Assembly (NCBI GenBank): GCA_050747745.1
Contig: JBOGKM010000103.1
Location: 62,001-126,000, forward strand
Source of the DNA: SCQP01 sp050747745
Lineage (GTDB): Bacteria; Acidobacteriota; Terriglobia; Terriglobales; SCQP01
Length of the DNA: 64,000 nt
Direction of reading: 5' to 3'
Shown here: positions 16,872 to 25,925 of the stretch, piece after piece
Layout: every line of letters begins with the position of its first letter
How positions within the stretch are numbered: the stretch's first letter is position 1
Program-made: the position numbers and the translations under genes
Notes under the pieces: generated by a model
Told to the model about the DNA's origin: nothing
Seen by the model: only the letters and a program-made list of their open reading frames with translations
The model's database searches: none

Positions 16872-19505
16872 ATGGCGCTGGCTCCGGGCACGATGGCGGG
16901 GCCGTATCGGATTGAGGGCCGGCTGGGCGCGGGCGCGATGGGCGAGGTATACCGCGCGCGCGACACGCGGCTGCAGCGCGAAGTGGCGCTGAAACTGCTG
17001 GTGGGCGAGGTGGCGCGCGATCCCGAGCGGCAGCGGCGATTCGAACAGGAGGCGCGCACCATTGCGGCGCTAAACCACCCCAGCCTGTTGGCCATTTACG
17101 ATGTGGGCGAGCTCGAGGGGCGGGCATTTCTGGTTACCGAACTGCTGGAGGGTGAGACGCTGCGGCAACTGCTAGGGTTGGGAGCCTTGCCGGTGCGCAC
17201 CGTAGCCGGGCTAGGCGCGCAAATTGCCTCCGGACTGGCGGCGGCGCACGGCCAAGGCATCGTACATCGCGACCTGAAACCGGAAAACATTTTCATTACC
17301 CGCGAGGAGCGTGCAAAGATACTCGACTTTGGGCTGGCCAAGCTGAATCCGCTGGCAGGCGCAGCGACTTCCAGCGAGGCTGAAACCCTGGCCGAAGTCC
17401 CGTCGACTACGCAGCCGGGAGTGGTCATGGGCACGGTGGGTTACATGGCGCCGGAGCAGGCGCGGGGCGAAATCGCCGATGCCCGCTCGGATATTTTCAG
17501 CCTGGGCGCGGTGCTGTACGAGATGGCGAGCGGACGGCGAGCTTTCCATGGGGCGAGCGGCATGGAGACGCTGAGCGCGATTTTGCGCGACGATCCAGCG
17601 CCGCTGACGGGCACGAAACGCGAGCTGCCAGCGGCGCTGGCGGGAGTGATCGAACGCTGCCTGGAAAAGAAGCCGGCGCTGCGATTTCAGTCGGCGCAGG
17701 ACCTGGCCTTTGCGCTGGAGATGTTTACCGGGGGGAGTTCGGCCAGCTCCATGGCGGCCCTGCCCGCCATGGCGGCTGCGGCGGCTCCGCCGCGCGGCGG
17801 AGCGGCGTGGTGGGCGATTGCCCTCGCGGCCGTGGTAGCCGCCGTGCTGGCATGGTATTTTACCCTGCGGCTAAGGCCGGTCCCGGTTGTGCCCAGCTAT
17901 ACCCGGCTTACGTTCCAACCGGGCGCGGTCAGTCGCGCACGTTTCGAGCCCGGCGGAGCCGGGATTGTGTACTCGGCCGACTGGACGGCGAGCGCCAAAG
18001 CCAACGATCAGGTCTACGAGCGCCGGAAGGAGAGCACACAGCCGCGCCTGGTGGGCGTAGCCGCCACACTGGCCGACATCTCCCCCCAAGGGGAATTAGC
18101 GGTCATTGAAAACTGCCAAGGCGTGTACAACGGCTGCGTGGGGACATTGGCCACGGTTTCGCTCGCAGGCGGTACGCCCCGGCAGAGAGCGGACGCCATA
18201 ACGTACGCCGCATGGGCGCCGGACGGACAGCATCTGGCCGCGATCCACGTGTCGACCGGCAAGGTGGAGCTGGAGTATCCGCTCGGGCATGTTCTGTTGA
18301 GCACCGATGGCAATCTGACGTCCGTGCGCCTCTCGCCCGATGGGCGCTGGATTGCCTTTTTGGATTACCCGTTGATCAATGCCGATAACGGCAATGTGGA
18401 GATTATTCCCGCCAGCGGCGGCAAGCCGCGCGTGCTGGCTTCGGGGCTGGATTCGGTCCACGGCCTCGCGTGGCTTCCGGATGGTCAGCAGCTCGAAGTG
18501 GCGGCGGCGCGCCACATGGGTTTTTCCGACGCCCTCTATTTGATTTCCATCTCCGGAAAAGAGCGCGTGCTCGCACGCGTCCCCGGCTACATTGAGTTAC
18601 AGGATGTGGCGCCCAACGGGGAGGCGCTGGTCACCAGGATCGAGGATCGTTCCGAGCTATTGGCGCATACCGCCGCGAGCGGCAAGGAAGCGAATTTGTC
18701 CTGGCAGGGCGCGAATTTCATCAGCGATATCTCGCCCGACGGCAAGGAAGTCGTCTTCTGTGAGTGCGGGCAGACCGGCGGACCGGAGGGAACGATCTTT
18801 GTACGCGCCAGCGATGGCAGCGCGCCGGTGGAGCTGGGCCAAGGAATCCCGATGAGCCTCTCGCCGGATGGCCGCTACGTCGCTGCGCGCGTATCCAAGT
18901 ATGTGGCGGCCAGCAAAGGCCATCTCGAGCTGCTGCCCACCGGGGCCGGCAATCCCATCACGCTGCCACGCGGGCCGATCTACAACTACGGTTTTATGTC
19001 CAGTTGGTTGCCCGGCGGCCAAACGCTGATCGGGATGGCACAGACCGCGCCGAACTCGCCCTGGCGCATATTTCGCCAGGCCACCTCCGGATCGCCGCCG
19101 CAGTTGATTTCCGGACCGATTCTGCCGAACGGCCCGGTCCCCGTAACCGCCGATGGTCAATTCGCTTTGGCCGAAAGCGCCGCGGATCATCAATGGTATT
19201 TATATCCTCTCACGCGTGGTGCGCCTAAGCGGTACACCAAGTTGCCGCCGCACTACCTGCCGCTGCGGTTTTCTGCCGACGGCAAGAGCTTGTTCGCGGC
19301 CGACCCCTACCGCTTGCCCTACACCACCTACACCATTGATCTGGCGACCGGCAAACGCACACCGCTGGTGACCATTACCCCGCCGGAGCGCGCGGGCGTG
19401 ACCGGTATTGACGGTCCGATCGTGAGCGCCAATGGACTCTACTACGGCTACGCCCTCGACCGCTCGGTGTCGGCCCTGTATCAAGTCAGTGGATTGCGGC
19501 AGTGA
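16872..19505 (+). CDS. membrane Ser/Thr protein kinase with extracytoplasmic TolB/WD40-like propeller (kinase 1)
   Basis: About 877 aa. Residues 12-275 are a Hanks-type kinase: glycine loop LGAGAMGEVY (18-27), Lys41 in VALKLL, catalytic IVHRDLKPENIFI (about 132-144), DFGLAK, and APEQARGE. One membrane helix (WWAIALAAVVAAVLAWYF, about 312-330) leads to an external propeller of PD40/TolB-like repeats (LSPDGRWIAFLD, ISPDGKEVVF, LSPDGRYVAA, SADGKSLF). Such proteins are thought to pass an outside signal to Ser/Thr phosphorylation; the ligand and targets are unknown. The ATG follows the E1 stop by 1 nt (TGATATG). A paralogue with the same design lies at 54187. Confidence 0.9.
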   Translation: MALAPGTMAGPYRIEGRLGAGAMGEVYRARDTRLQREVALKLLVGEVARDPERQRRFEQEARTIAALNHPSLLAIYDVGELEGRAFLVTELLEGETLRQLLGLGALPVRTVAGLGAQIASGLAAAHGQGIVHRDLKPENIFITREERAKILDFGLAKLNPLAGAATSSEAETLAEVPSTTQPGVVMGTVGYMAPEQARGEIADARSDIFSLGAVLYEMASGRRAFHGASGMETLSAILRDDPAPLTGTKRELPAALAGVIERCLEKKPALRFQSAQDLAFALEMFTGGSSASSMAALPAMAAAAAPPRGGAAWWAIALAAVVAAVLAWYFTLRLRPVPVVPSYTRLTFQPGAVSRARFEPGGAGIVYSADWTASAKANDQVYERRKESTQPRLVGVAATLADISPQGELAVIENCQGVYNGCVGTLATVSLAGGTPRQRADAITYAAWAPDGQHLAAIHVSTGKVELEYPLGHVLLSTDGNLTSVRLSPDGRWIAFLDYPLINADNGNVEIIPASGGKPRVLASGLDSVHGLAWLPDGQQLEVAAARHMGFSDALYLISISGKERVLARVPGYIELQDVAPNGEALVTRIEDRSELLAHTAASGKEANLSWQGANFISDISPDGKEVVFCECGQTGGPEGTIFVRASDGSAPVELGQGIPMSLSPDGRYVAARVSKYVAASKGHLELLPTGAGNPITLPRGPIYNYGFMSSWLPGGQTLIGMAQTAPNSPWRIFRQATSGSPPQLISGPILPNGPVPVTADGQFALAESAADHQWYLYPLTRGAPKRYTKLPPHYLPLRFSADGKSLFAADPYRLPYTTYTIDLATGKRTPLVTITPPERAGVTGIDGPIVSANGLYYGYALDRSVSALYQVSGLRQ

Positions 19506-19544
19506 CGGACCGGACCGGAGAATAGCAAGGGATTTTACTCGCGC

Positions 19545-20750
19545 TCATACCCTTTCCAGGATGGTGGCAATGCCCTGCCCCACGCCGATGCACATGGTAC
19601 AGAGCGCGTAGCGGCCGCCAAGGTCGCGGAGCTGATAGGTTGCGGTGGCGGCGAGGCGGCCGCCGCTGGCGCCCAGCGGATGGCCGATGGCAATGGCGCC
19701 GCCGTTGGGGTTGACGCGCGGATCATCGTCAGCAAGGCCGAGATCGCGCAACACCGCGAGCGACTGCGAGGCAAAGGCCTCGTTGAGTTCGATCACATCC
19801 ATCTGCTCCAGCTTCATGCCGGCCCGAGTCAGCACCTTGCGCGCGGCCGGTGCCGGCCCCATGCCCATGATGCGCGGTTCGACGCCGGCGACGGCCGTGG
19901 CCACCACGCGCGCCAGCGGTTGCAGATGAAAACGCTGGGCGGCGGCGGGCGAAGCCAACAGCAGTGCCACGGCGCCATCGTTGACGCCGCTGGCGTTGCC
20001 GGCCGTGATGGTTCCCGTGGGCTTGACGATGGGCTGAAGCCGGGCTAGGCCCTCCATCGTGGAATCGGGCCGGGGATGCTCGTCGGTATCCACAATGCGC
20101 GGCTCGCCCTTGCGCTGCGGCACCAGGACCGGCGCCACCTCAGAGCTAAAAAACCCGCGCTCGTGCGCGAGTTTCCATTTGTGCTGGGTGGCGCAGGCGA
20201 ACTTGTCCTGGTCGCCGCGGCTGATGTGAAACTGCTCGGCGACGTTCTCGCCGGTCTCGGGCATCGAGTCGCTGCCATAGCGGACGTGCAGCGCGGGATT
20301 GACGAAACGCCAGCCAATGGTGGTGTCGTAGAGTTTTGCGCTGCGGCTGAAGGCGGACTCAGCCTTTCCCAGCACGAAGGGCGAGCGCGACATGCTCTCG
20401 ACCCCGCCGGCAATGACCAATTCGGCTTCGCCGCAGGTGACGGCGCGCGCCGCCTGCGCCAGCGCGTCCAGGCTGGAGCCGCAGAGACGGTTGAGGGTGA
20501 CGCCCGGCACCGAGACCGGCAGTCCGGCCAGCAGCGCCGCCATGCGGGCGACATTGCGGTTGTCTTCGCCCGCCTGATTGGCGCAGCCGTACATCACATC
20601 TTCAATGGCCGCAGGGTCGAGATCCGGATGGCGCGCCAGCAGCACGCGGATGGGGTGGGCGGCGAGATCATCGGTGCGAACCGCCGCCAGCGCGCCGCCG
20701 TAGCGGCCGAACGGAGTGCGTACCGCATCGCAGATAAATGCTTCCAGCAT
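19545..20750 (-). CDS. paaJ: acetyl-CoA C-acyltransferase (thiolase), probably PaaJ-type
   Basis: 401 aa. Catalytic residues are visible: Cys in NRLCGSSLDALAQA (about residue 90), His in AIGHPLGASGGR and Cys in CTMCIGVGQG. PaaJ cleaves 3-oxoadipyl-CoA and 3-oxo-5,6-dehydrosuberyl-CoA to acetyl-CoA in phenylacetate breakdown. The length and the LYDTTIGWRFVNP region suit the 3-oxoadipyl-CoA thiolase group. The gene is on the paa strand but separated from paaI by an FNT channel and a GT25 gene. A general fatty-acid thiolase role cannot be excluded. It converges on kinase 1. Confidence 0.83.
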   Translation of the reverse strand: MLEAFICDAVRTPFGRYGGALAAVRTDDLAAHPIRVLLARHPDLDPAAIEDVMYGCANQAGEDNRNVARMAALLAGLPVSVPGVTLNRLCGSSLDALAQAARAVTCGEAELVIAGGVESMSRSPFVLGKAESAFSRSAKLYDTTIGWRFVNPALHVRYGSDSMPETGENVAEQFHISRGDQDKFACATQHKWKLAHERGFFSSEVAPVLVPQRKGEPRIVDTDEHPRPDSTMEGLARLQPIVKPTGTITAGNASGVNDGAVALLLASPAAAQRFHLQPLARVVATAVAGVEPRIMGMGPAPAARKVLTRAGMKLEQMDVIELNEAFASQSLAVLRDLGLADDDPRVNPNGGAIAIGHPLGASGGRLAATATYQLRDLGGRYALCTMCIGVGQGIATILERV

Positions 20751-20774
20751 ACTTTTCAGCGTAGCATCCAGAGC

Positions 20775-21491
20775 CTACCAGCAGCGCCCATAGCGGCGCA
20801 GGTTGTACGCGGCGCGGCGGGCCATGCCAAAGCCCTTCAGCAGGTCGCGCTTTAGGCCGGGCCAGCGCGGGCGCTGCGCCGTGCCGCGCGCGCCCACCGA
20901 CGACCCCAGTCCGGCCGCCACGCGGATTGCGGGAGGATCCACACAGAAGATGTTCAGCCCGTGCCGCCAGTAGGTGTCGAGCGCATTATCCACGGGTTCG
21001 TACATGCGGCGCGTATAGGCGCACATCACGGCGGCGGCATGCGGCGTGATCAGGTAGCCCTGGCCGCCGGAGGGTTGGCGCGAAAACATCAGCAGGCTGC
21101 GGTTCCCTTCCAAGCTCTCTTGCACCCAACCGTGGCGCGGCAGCAGTTGCATCAGGCGGACGATGTCCCAGCTGGACGCGGCTTCCACGGCGGCGAGGGT
21201 TTCACCAATTCCGGGCAGCAGTTCAATGTCGTCCTCGAGCACGCACCAGCAGCGTGCGTTCGATCCCGCGCACTGCTGCCAGAGAGCGCGATGGCTGAGA
21301 AAACATCCGATCTCTCCTGGCGATAGGTCGAAACCATACCAGCGGCGGCGGGCGCGGCGGTCGTATTCCGGCGGGGGTACGCTGACCTGGATGGCGTCGA
21401 AAAAGCTCCATTCCAGACCCGTCGGGACAAGCTGCGCCTGCATATGGCGCCGGCGGCTTTCCGCCCCCGGCAGCGAAATGACTTTGACCAT
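20775..21491 (-). CDS. glycosyltransferase family 25 (LPS/lipooligosaccharide type)
   Basis: 238 aa from the ATG at 21491. Glycosyltransferase 25 motifs: MVKVISLPGAESRRRHM at the N-terminus, LSPGEIGCFLSHRALWQQC, and the nucleotide-sugar/metal motif VLEDDIELLPG. The family transfers sugars such as galactose to LPS or lipooligosaccharide cores in the cytoplasm. The C-terminus is basic (RRAAYNLRRYGRCW), which may favour membrane contact. It lies between the FNT channel and the paaJ-type thiolase, with no obvious link to phenylacetate. A TAGAAT box (minus strand, 21511-21506) 14 nt before the start may be its own promoter. Further upstream reading in this frame is not conserved. Confidence 0.8.
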   Translation of the reverse strand: MVKVISLPGAESRRRHMQAQLVPTGLEWSFFDAIQVSVPPPEYDRRARRRWYGFDLSPGEIGCFLSHRALWQQCAGSNARCWCVLEDDIELLPGIGETLAAVEAASSWDIVRLMQLLPRHGWVQESLEGNRSLLMFSRQPSGGQGYLITPHAAAVMCAYTRRMYEPVDNALDTYWRHGLNIFCVDPPAIRVAAGLGSSVGARGTAQRPRWPGLKRDLLKGFGMARRAAYNLRRYGRCW

Positions 21492-21523
21492 CACGGCTGC
21501 GCGCCATTCTAACAAAAGTGCCC

Positions 21524-22372
21524 TTACTTCGTGCCGGCGGTACGGTGGTGCGCGGCCAGTTGCGCGTAGCCCAGCGCGCCCACCAGCGCAACCCCGCCGA
21601 TGATGTTGCCCAGCAGCGAGGGCAGGAAAAACCCTGTGGCGTAGCAGCTCCAGGAAGTCGCGCCGGTGATGACCAGATACAAGACCGAAGTCGAGCCCGC
21701 GACCACATGGTTGAAAGAACCGAGACCAATAATGTAGGTGATGATGACAATGATCCCCACCTGTGCGCCGTGCGCGCCGGGCAGGAGCCAGACCATGAGG
21801 GCAATCAGCCATCCGGCAAAGATGGCGCGCAACAGCGCGACGCCGAATCCCACCCCCAAATGCTCCCAGCCAATTTGCCAGAGGGCCAGCCGCACCGCCG
21901 GAGAAAACATCGCGCTGCGGCCAATGATTATGGCGAAGATGAGCGTGCCGATCAGATTCAACAGCAGCACAACGCCCCACAACCGCAACGTGGCCAGCAG
22001 GGTCTTGCGATCCTTGGCAATCAGCAGCGGCAGCACGGCGGTGAGCGTGTTTTCAGTAAACAGTTGCTGCCGGCCGAGCACGACGATCAAAAAGCCGAGG
22101 CTGTAGCCAAAGCGAGAAATGAGCGCACGCCAGGGTTGACTGGGCAGACGGGCGGCGAGCAGACCTTCGGCCACCAGCGAAAAGCCCATGGACAGGCCTG
22201 CCGCCAGGCCCGACCACGCCAGCGCTTGCCAGCTCCGCGCGAGCTCTTCACTTCCCTGCCGCCGGATGGTCTCGTAGATGACGTTGGCGGGTATGGCAAC
22301 GCACTGCTCAACCTGCTTCCGCTCGGCTGGAGTGGAGATGGTGGCGTCAGGATCCTCGTCCGGCTCAGGCAT
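21524..22372 (-). CDS. formate/nitrite transporter (FNT) family channel, YfdC-like
   Basis: 282 aa with about six transmembrane helices after an acidic cytosolic N-terminus (MPEPDEDPDATIST). The FNT signature region is RQQLFTENTLTAVLPLL, followed by LWGVVLLLNLIGTLIFA; the second half repeats the fold (HVVAGSTSVLYLVITGATSW). FNT proteins pass small monovalent anions, such as formate, nitrite or hydrosulfide. The YfdC subgroup has no firm substrate. It lies on the paa strand, 94 bp after paaI, and could be a by-product or substrate anion channel for the pathway, but that is speculative. TACAAA lies 7 nt before the ATG. Confidence 0.8.
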   Translation of the reverse strand: MPEPDEDPDATISTPAERKQVEQCVAIPANVIYETIRRQGSEELARSWQALAWSGLAAGLSMGFSLVAEGLLAARLPSQPWRALISRFGYSLGFLIVVLGRQQLFTENTLTAVLPLLIAKDRKTLLATLRLWGVVLLLNLIGTLIFAIIIGRSAMFSPAVRLALWQIGWEHLGVGFGVALLRAIFAGWLIALMVWLLPGAHGAQVGIIVIITYIIGLGSFNHVVAGSTSVLYLVITGATSWSCYATGFFLPSLLGNIIGGVALVGALGYAQLAAHHRTAGTK

Positions 22373-22466
22373 AGGGAGCTTTGTAGCTTCCCGCTTAGAT
22401 GCCTGGCCCTTGCGCTTGCTCCGGCAGACGATAAAGATCGGTGCTCAGATATTTCGCCGCGGGCAC

Positions 22467-22847
22467 TCACGAACCGACCCGGCGGGAACGGCCGCGAAAC
22501 AGGGCTACCAGCGAACCGGACTGGTCGCGCACGGAGACGTCATACAGGCCGCTGCGGCCGGACAGGGTAATTTCGGAAGCCTCGGCGGTGAGCAGCTCGC
22601 CTTCCCCCACCGGCGCCAGGTACTCGATCGAGCAGCCGGAAGCGACAGCGGCGTAGCCGTGGCTGTTGCAGGCGAAGGCGAAAGCAGAATCGGCGAGGGC
22701 AAAAATGTAGCCGCCATGGCAGGTGCCATGGCCCTGGAGCATGTCGGCGCGGATTCGCATGCGCACCCGGGCGCGGCCAGGCGCCGACTCCAGCAGTTCC
22801 ATGCCGAGGGCTTGCGAAGCCCGATCGCAGAGAAAAAGGTCAGACAT
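22467..22847 (-). CDS. paaI: PaaI-type hotdog thioesterase
   Basis: 126 aa from the ATG at 22847, overlapping paaH by 8 bp. PaaI hydrolyses aromatic and dead-end CoA thioesters in the phenylacetate pathway, rescuing free CoA. The motif QGHGTCHGGYIFALADSAFAFACNS carries the catalytic Asp; SGCSIEYLAPVGEGELLTAEA and the final VALFRGRSRRV are typical of the family. It is the last gene of the tight paaA-to-paaI block. Confidence 0.92.
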   Translation of the reverse strand: MSDLFLCDRASQALGMELLESAPGRARVRMRIRADMLQGHGTCHGGYIFALADSAFAFACNSHGYAAVASGCSIEYLAPVGEGELLTAEASEITLSGRSGLYDVSVRDQSGSLVALFRGRSRRVGS

Positions 22848-24336
22848 GCAAGGGTTCGCCGCTCCAGACTTTCTGCCGCAGCAGCGGCGAGATGCGGTAA
22901 CGGTCTTCGCCGTAATAGGCGCCCAGCGCCGCCAGCGCCGCCAGGACGCGAGCGGGGCCAATGGCGTCGGCCCAAGCCAGCGGTCCGAGCGGGTAGTTGA
23001 CCCCCAGCCGCATAGCCGTATCCACGCCCGCCGCATCGGCCACGCCAAAATGCACCGCGTCGGCGGCTTCGTTGGCCAGCATGGCAACCGTGCGCAACAC
23101 CGCCAGGCCGGGCAGGTCGCGCAGGCGGGAAACGGCGATGCCGGCGGCCTGCAGCGCTCCCACTACATCCGCCCAGCCCTGCGCGTGGCAGTGCGGCGAG
23201 GCGGCAAGAGCCAGACGGGTGACGGTGGTGTAATCGCGGGCCAGGTCGGCAACCACGGTGGGCTGGGGCTGGTCACCCTGGGTTTCGCATTCCAGCGCGG
23301 TGCGGCCATCGCTCACGCGCAATAGCACATCCGTGGGCAGGCGTGAATCGCGCACGGTCTCGATGCCGGCGGCCTGGAGGCGCGCGGCCAAGGCGTCGGC
23401 AAGCGGGTCGTTCCCGGGAATGCCGGCCAGAGCAAGCCGCTCGGGAGGCGGACAGGGAGACTCGGTTTGCGGGCTGGGGCGGGTAGCATCCCCCGCGTAG
23501 CGGAAAAAACCGCGGCCGGACTTGCGCCCCAGCCAGCCCGCCTCGACCAACTCCTGCTGCACCAGCGAAGGCTGAAAACGCGGGTCGCCGAAATAGGCGC
23601 GGAATACGGCGGAGGTCACGGCGAAGTTGACATCCTGGCCAATCAAGTCGGTCAGCTCGCACGGTCCCATGCGGAAAGCTCCGGCTTCGCGCAGCAGCGC
23701 GTCGAGCGTGGCCGGATCGGTGGCCTGTTCGGCCAGCAGGCGCAAGCCTTCGGCGTAGAAGGGCCGTGCCACGCGGTTGACGATGAAACCGGGCGTGGCC
23801 CGAACCCGCACCGCCGTTTTCCCCCAGGCGCGTGCCAGGCGCTCGACCGCTTCCAGTGCCGCCGCCGAGGTAACCACGCTGCCGACCACCTCCACCAGCG
23901 CCATCAGCGGGGCGGGATTGAAAAAATGCATGCCCACCAGACGTTCGGGCGCGCCGAGGGCGGTGGCGATCGCCGCGAGCGATAGCGAGGACGTGTTGGT
24001 GGCCAGCAGGCAGGCGGGAGCGATGATGCCGTCGATCGCCGTGAACAGCTCACGCTTGGCGGCAAGATCTTCCACGATAGCTTCCAGCACCAGGCCGGAA
24101 TCAGAAAGCTCGCGCAGCGAGGCGGCCGCCGCCAGCCGTGTCCCGGCCGCGTTTGCTTGGTCGGCGCTCAGCTTGCCTTTTTCGGCCAGGGACCGGAAGC
24201 GGGCACGCACCGAATGGACCGCGGCTTCGGCCGCGCCGGCGCGCGCGTCCACCAGCAGCACCGTCTCGCCCGCCGCCGCAGCGACTTGCGCAATGCCGCT
24301 GCCCATCGCGCCCGCGCCGATAATGCCCACCTTCAT
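22840..24336 (-). CDS. paaH: 3-hydroxyacyl-CoA dehydrogenase PaaH
   Basis: 498 aa. NAD-dependent oxidation of 3-hydroxyadipyl-CoA to 3-oxoadipyl-CoA. The Rossmann motif VGIIGAGAMGSGIAQVAAAAG opens the protein; LLATNTSSLSLAAIA and MHFFNPAPLMALVEVV follow, then PGFIVNRVARPFYAEGLRLL. A duplicated C-terminal dehydrogenase helical domain (from about 290) ends with NYPLGPLAWADAIG. Length fits PaaH rather than short FadB2-type enzymes. It overlaps paaG by 4 bp and paaI by 8 bp. Confidence 0.93.
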   Translation of the reverse strand: MKVGIIGAGAMGSGIAQVAAAAGETVLLVDARAGAAEAAVHSVRARFRSLAEKGKLSADQANAAGTRLAAAASLRELSDSGLVLEAIVEDLAAKRELFTAIDGIIAPACLLATNTSSLSLAAIATALGAPERLVGMHFFNPAPLMALVEVVGSVVTSAAALEAVERLARAWGKTAVRVRATPGFIVNRVARPFYAEGLRLLAEQATDPATLDALLREAGAFRMGPCELTDLIGQDVNFAVTSAVFRAYFGDPRFQPSLVQQELVEAGWLGRKSGRGFFRYAGDATRPSPQTESPCPPPERLALAGIPGNDPLADALAARLQAAGIETVRDSRLPTDVLLRVSDGRTALECETQGDQPQPTVVADLARDYTTVTRLALAASPHCHAQGWADVVGALQAAGIAVSRLRDLPGLAVLRTVAMLANEAADAVHFGVADAAGVDTAMRLGVNYPLGPLAWADAIGPARVLAALAALGAYYGEDRYRISPLLRQKVWSGEPLHV

Positions 24337-25127
24337 TGGCCGGTGAACTCCGGCGGGCGTTTGGCGAGAAACGCCGCCACACCTTCGCGGTAATCACGGC
24401 TGCGGCCCAGCTCGCGGTTGAGGTCGCGCTCCAGGTCGAGTTGCTGATCCAAGGAATGAGAGGCGGAGGCGTGCATCGCGGTTTTGATGGCCGCCAGACC
24501 GCGCGTGGGCCCGGCGGCGAGCTGGTCCGCCAGCGCCTGCACGGCGGCGCTAAAATCGGCATCCGCCACGGCGCGCCAGATCAAGCCCCAGGCCGCGGCC
24601 TGCTCGGCCGGAATGCGTTCGCCTAGCAGGGCCATGGCCAAAGCACGGGCGGGGCCGACCAGGCGCGGCAACGTCCAGGTGCCGCCGGTATCGGGCACCA
24701 GGCCGAGCTTACAAAAGGGCTGGTAAAAATACGCCGACTGGGTGGCCAGCACCAGGTCGCAGGCGAGCGCCAGGTTAGCGCCGGCTCCGGCCGCGACGCC
24801 ATTGACGGCGCACACCACCGGTAGCGGCAGCGCCTGCAGGCTGCGCACCAGGGGCGCGTAAAACTTCTCGATGGATTCCCCCAGGTCAGGCGTCTCGCTC
24901 TCTCCCGCCGCCATGGCGCGATCGCCCAAATCCTGGCCGGCGCAGAAGGCACGTCCGGCCCCGGTGAGCAGCAGCATGCGCGCTCCTGCGGCGGCCGTGC
25001 GGGCGATGGCGTCCCGCACCTCCAGGTGCATGACCGGATTGAAGCTATTGAGCCTGGCGGGTCGGTTGAGGGTCAGGCGCGCCCGCCCATCGCTTAGCTC
25101 AAAGACAATGGTTTCATACGACCCCAT
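24333..25127 (-). CDS. paaG: crotonase-fold ring 1,2-epoxyphenylacetyl-CoA isomerase (PaaG)
   Basis: 264 aa. PaaG converts ring-1,2-epoxyphenylacetyl-CoA to oxepin-CoA. Crotonase features are FCAGQDLGDRAM, VNGVAAGAGANLALACDLVLA (oxyanion hole) and FYQPFCKLGLVPDTGGTWTLPRLVG, where the Asp is the PaaG-type catalytic acid. The FCAGQDL and GLVPDTGGT pattern separates it from the paaF neighbour (FAAGADI, MPGAGGT). The start is 9 bp after paaF; its stop overlaps paaH. Confidence 0.88.
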   Translation of the reverse strand: MGSYETIVFELSDGRARLTLNRPARLNSFNPVMHLEVRDAIARTAAAGARMLLLTGAGRAFCAGQDLGDRAMAAGESETPDLGESIEKFYAPLVRSLQALPLPVVCAVNGVAAGAGANLALACDLVLATQSAYFYQPFCKLGLVPDTGGTWTLPRLVGPARALAMALLGERIPAEQAAAWGLIWRAVADADFSAAVQALADQLAAGPTRGLAAIKTAMHASASHSLDQQLDLERDLNRELGRSRDYREGVAAFLAKRPPEFTGQ

Positions 25128-25136
25128 GCGACATCT

Positions 25137-25922
25137 TCAGTGGTGCTTGAATTCCGGTTTGCGCTTTGCGGCAAACGCCGCCATGCCCTCGCGGCGATCG
25201 GCAGTGGCGAAGGTGGACTGAAAGGCGCGGCGCTCGAAGCGCAGGCCTTCCGCCAGCGGCATCTCGAAGGCGGCATTGATGGATTCCTTGATCATCATCA
25301 CCGCAGGCAGGGACAGCGAGGCGATCCTGGCGGCGGCCTTGCGCGCCTCGCTGAGCAGATCGGCGGCCGGAACCACGCGGCTGACCATACCGGCGCTCTC
25401 GGCTTCGGCTGCATCCATGCGGCGGCCAGTGAGGCACATTTCCATGGCTTTGGACTTGCCGATCGCACGCGCCAGCCGCTGCGTGCCGCCAGCGCCAGGC
25501 ATGGTCGCCAGCAGGATTTCGGGCTGGCCGAAAATGGCGGTATCGGCGGCGAGAATGAAATCGCAGGCCAAGGCGAGTTCACAGCCGCCGCCCAGGGCGA
25601 AGCCCGCCACGGCGGCGATAATGGGCTTGCGGATGGTGGCCAGGTGACGCCAGGCGGCGGCACGTCCGGAGGGAAAGTCAGCGAGGAAAATGTCGACAAA
25701 GCCGGCGTCCTGCATCTCCTTGATGTCGGCGCCGGCGGCAAAGGCCTTGTCGTTGCCGGTGAGGATGATGGCACCGATGCCGTCGTCGGCCTCGAAGCCT
25801 TCCAGCGCCTGCCCCAGCTCGCGCATCAGCGGCGTGGAGAGCGCGTTGAGCGCCGCGGGGCGGTTCAAGGTGACCATGCCCACGCGCTCTTCGCGGCTGA
25901 CGAGAATGTTTTCGTAGGGCAT
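25137..25922 (-). CDS. paaF: enoyl-CoA hydratase PaaF
   Basis: 261 aa. Hydrates 2,3-dehydroadipyl-CoA to 3-hydroxyadipyl-CoA. The crotonase signature is complete: AFAAGADIKEM, AVAGFALGGGCELALACDFILA, and FGQPEILLATMPGAGGTQRLARAIG with both hydratase glutamate positions. It is the classical short enoyl-CoA hydratase type. It sits 3 bp from paaN and 9 bp from paaG on the same strand, inside the paa operon. Confidence 0.9.
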   Translation of the reverse strand: MPYENILVSREERVGMVTLNRPAALNALSTPLMRELGQALEGFEADDGIGAIILTGNDKAFAAGADIKEMQDAGFVDIFLADFPSGRAAAWRHLATIRKPIIAAVAGFALGGGCELALACDFILAADTAIFGQPEILLATMPGAGGTQRLARAIGKSKAMEMCLTGRRMDAAEAESAGMVSRVVPAADLLSEARKAAARIASLSLPAVMMIKESINAAFEMPLAEGLRFERRAFQSTFATADRREGMAAFAAKRKPEFKHH

Positions 25923-25925
25923 GGC

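Noticed and set aside
17784..17803. Perfect 20-bp palindrome GCTCCGCCGCGCGGCGGAGC
   Set aside because: Lies inside kinase 1 in the Pro/Arg/Gly juxtamembrane linker; explained by GC-rich codons, with no T-run or operator context.
21492..21980. Upstream extension of the GT25 reading frame to a 401-aa protein
   Set aside because: The extra 163 codons are the antisense-frame reading of the FNT gene and are not conserved; the ATG at 21491 begins the family motif.
22373..22466. GGGAAGCTACAAAGCTCCC inverted repeat before the FNT gene
   Set aside because: Arms are short and imperfect; it overlaps the presumed promoter and start, not enough to call an operator.
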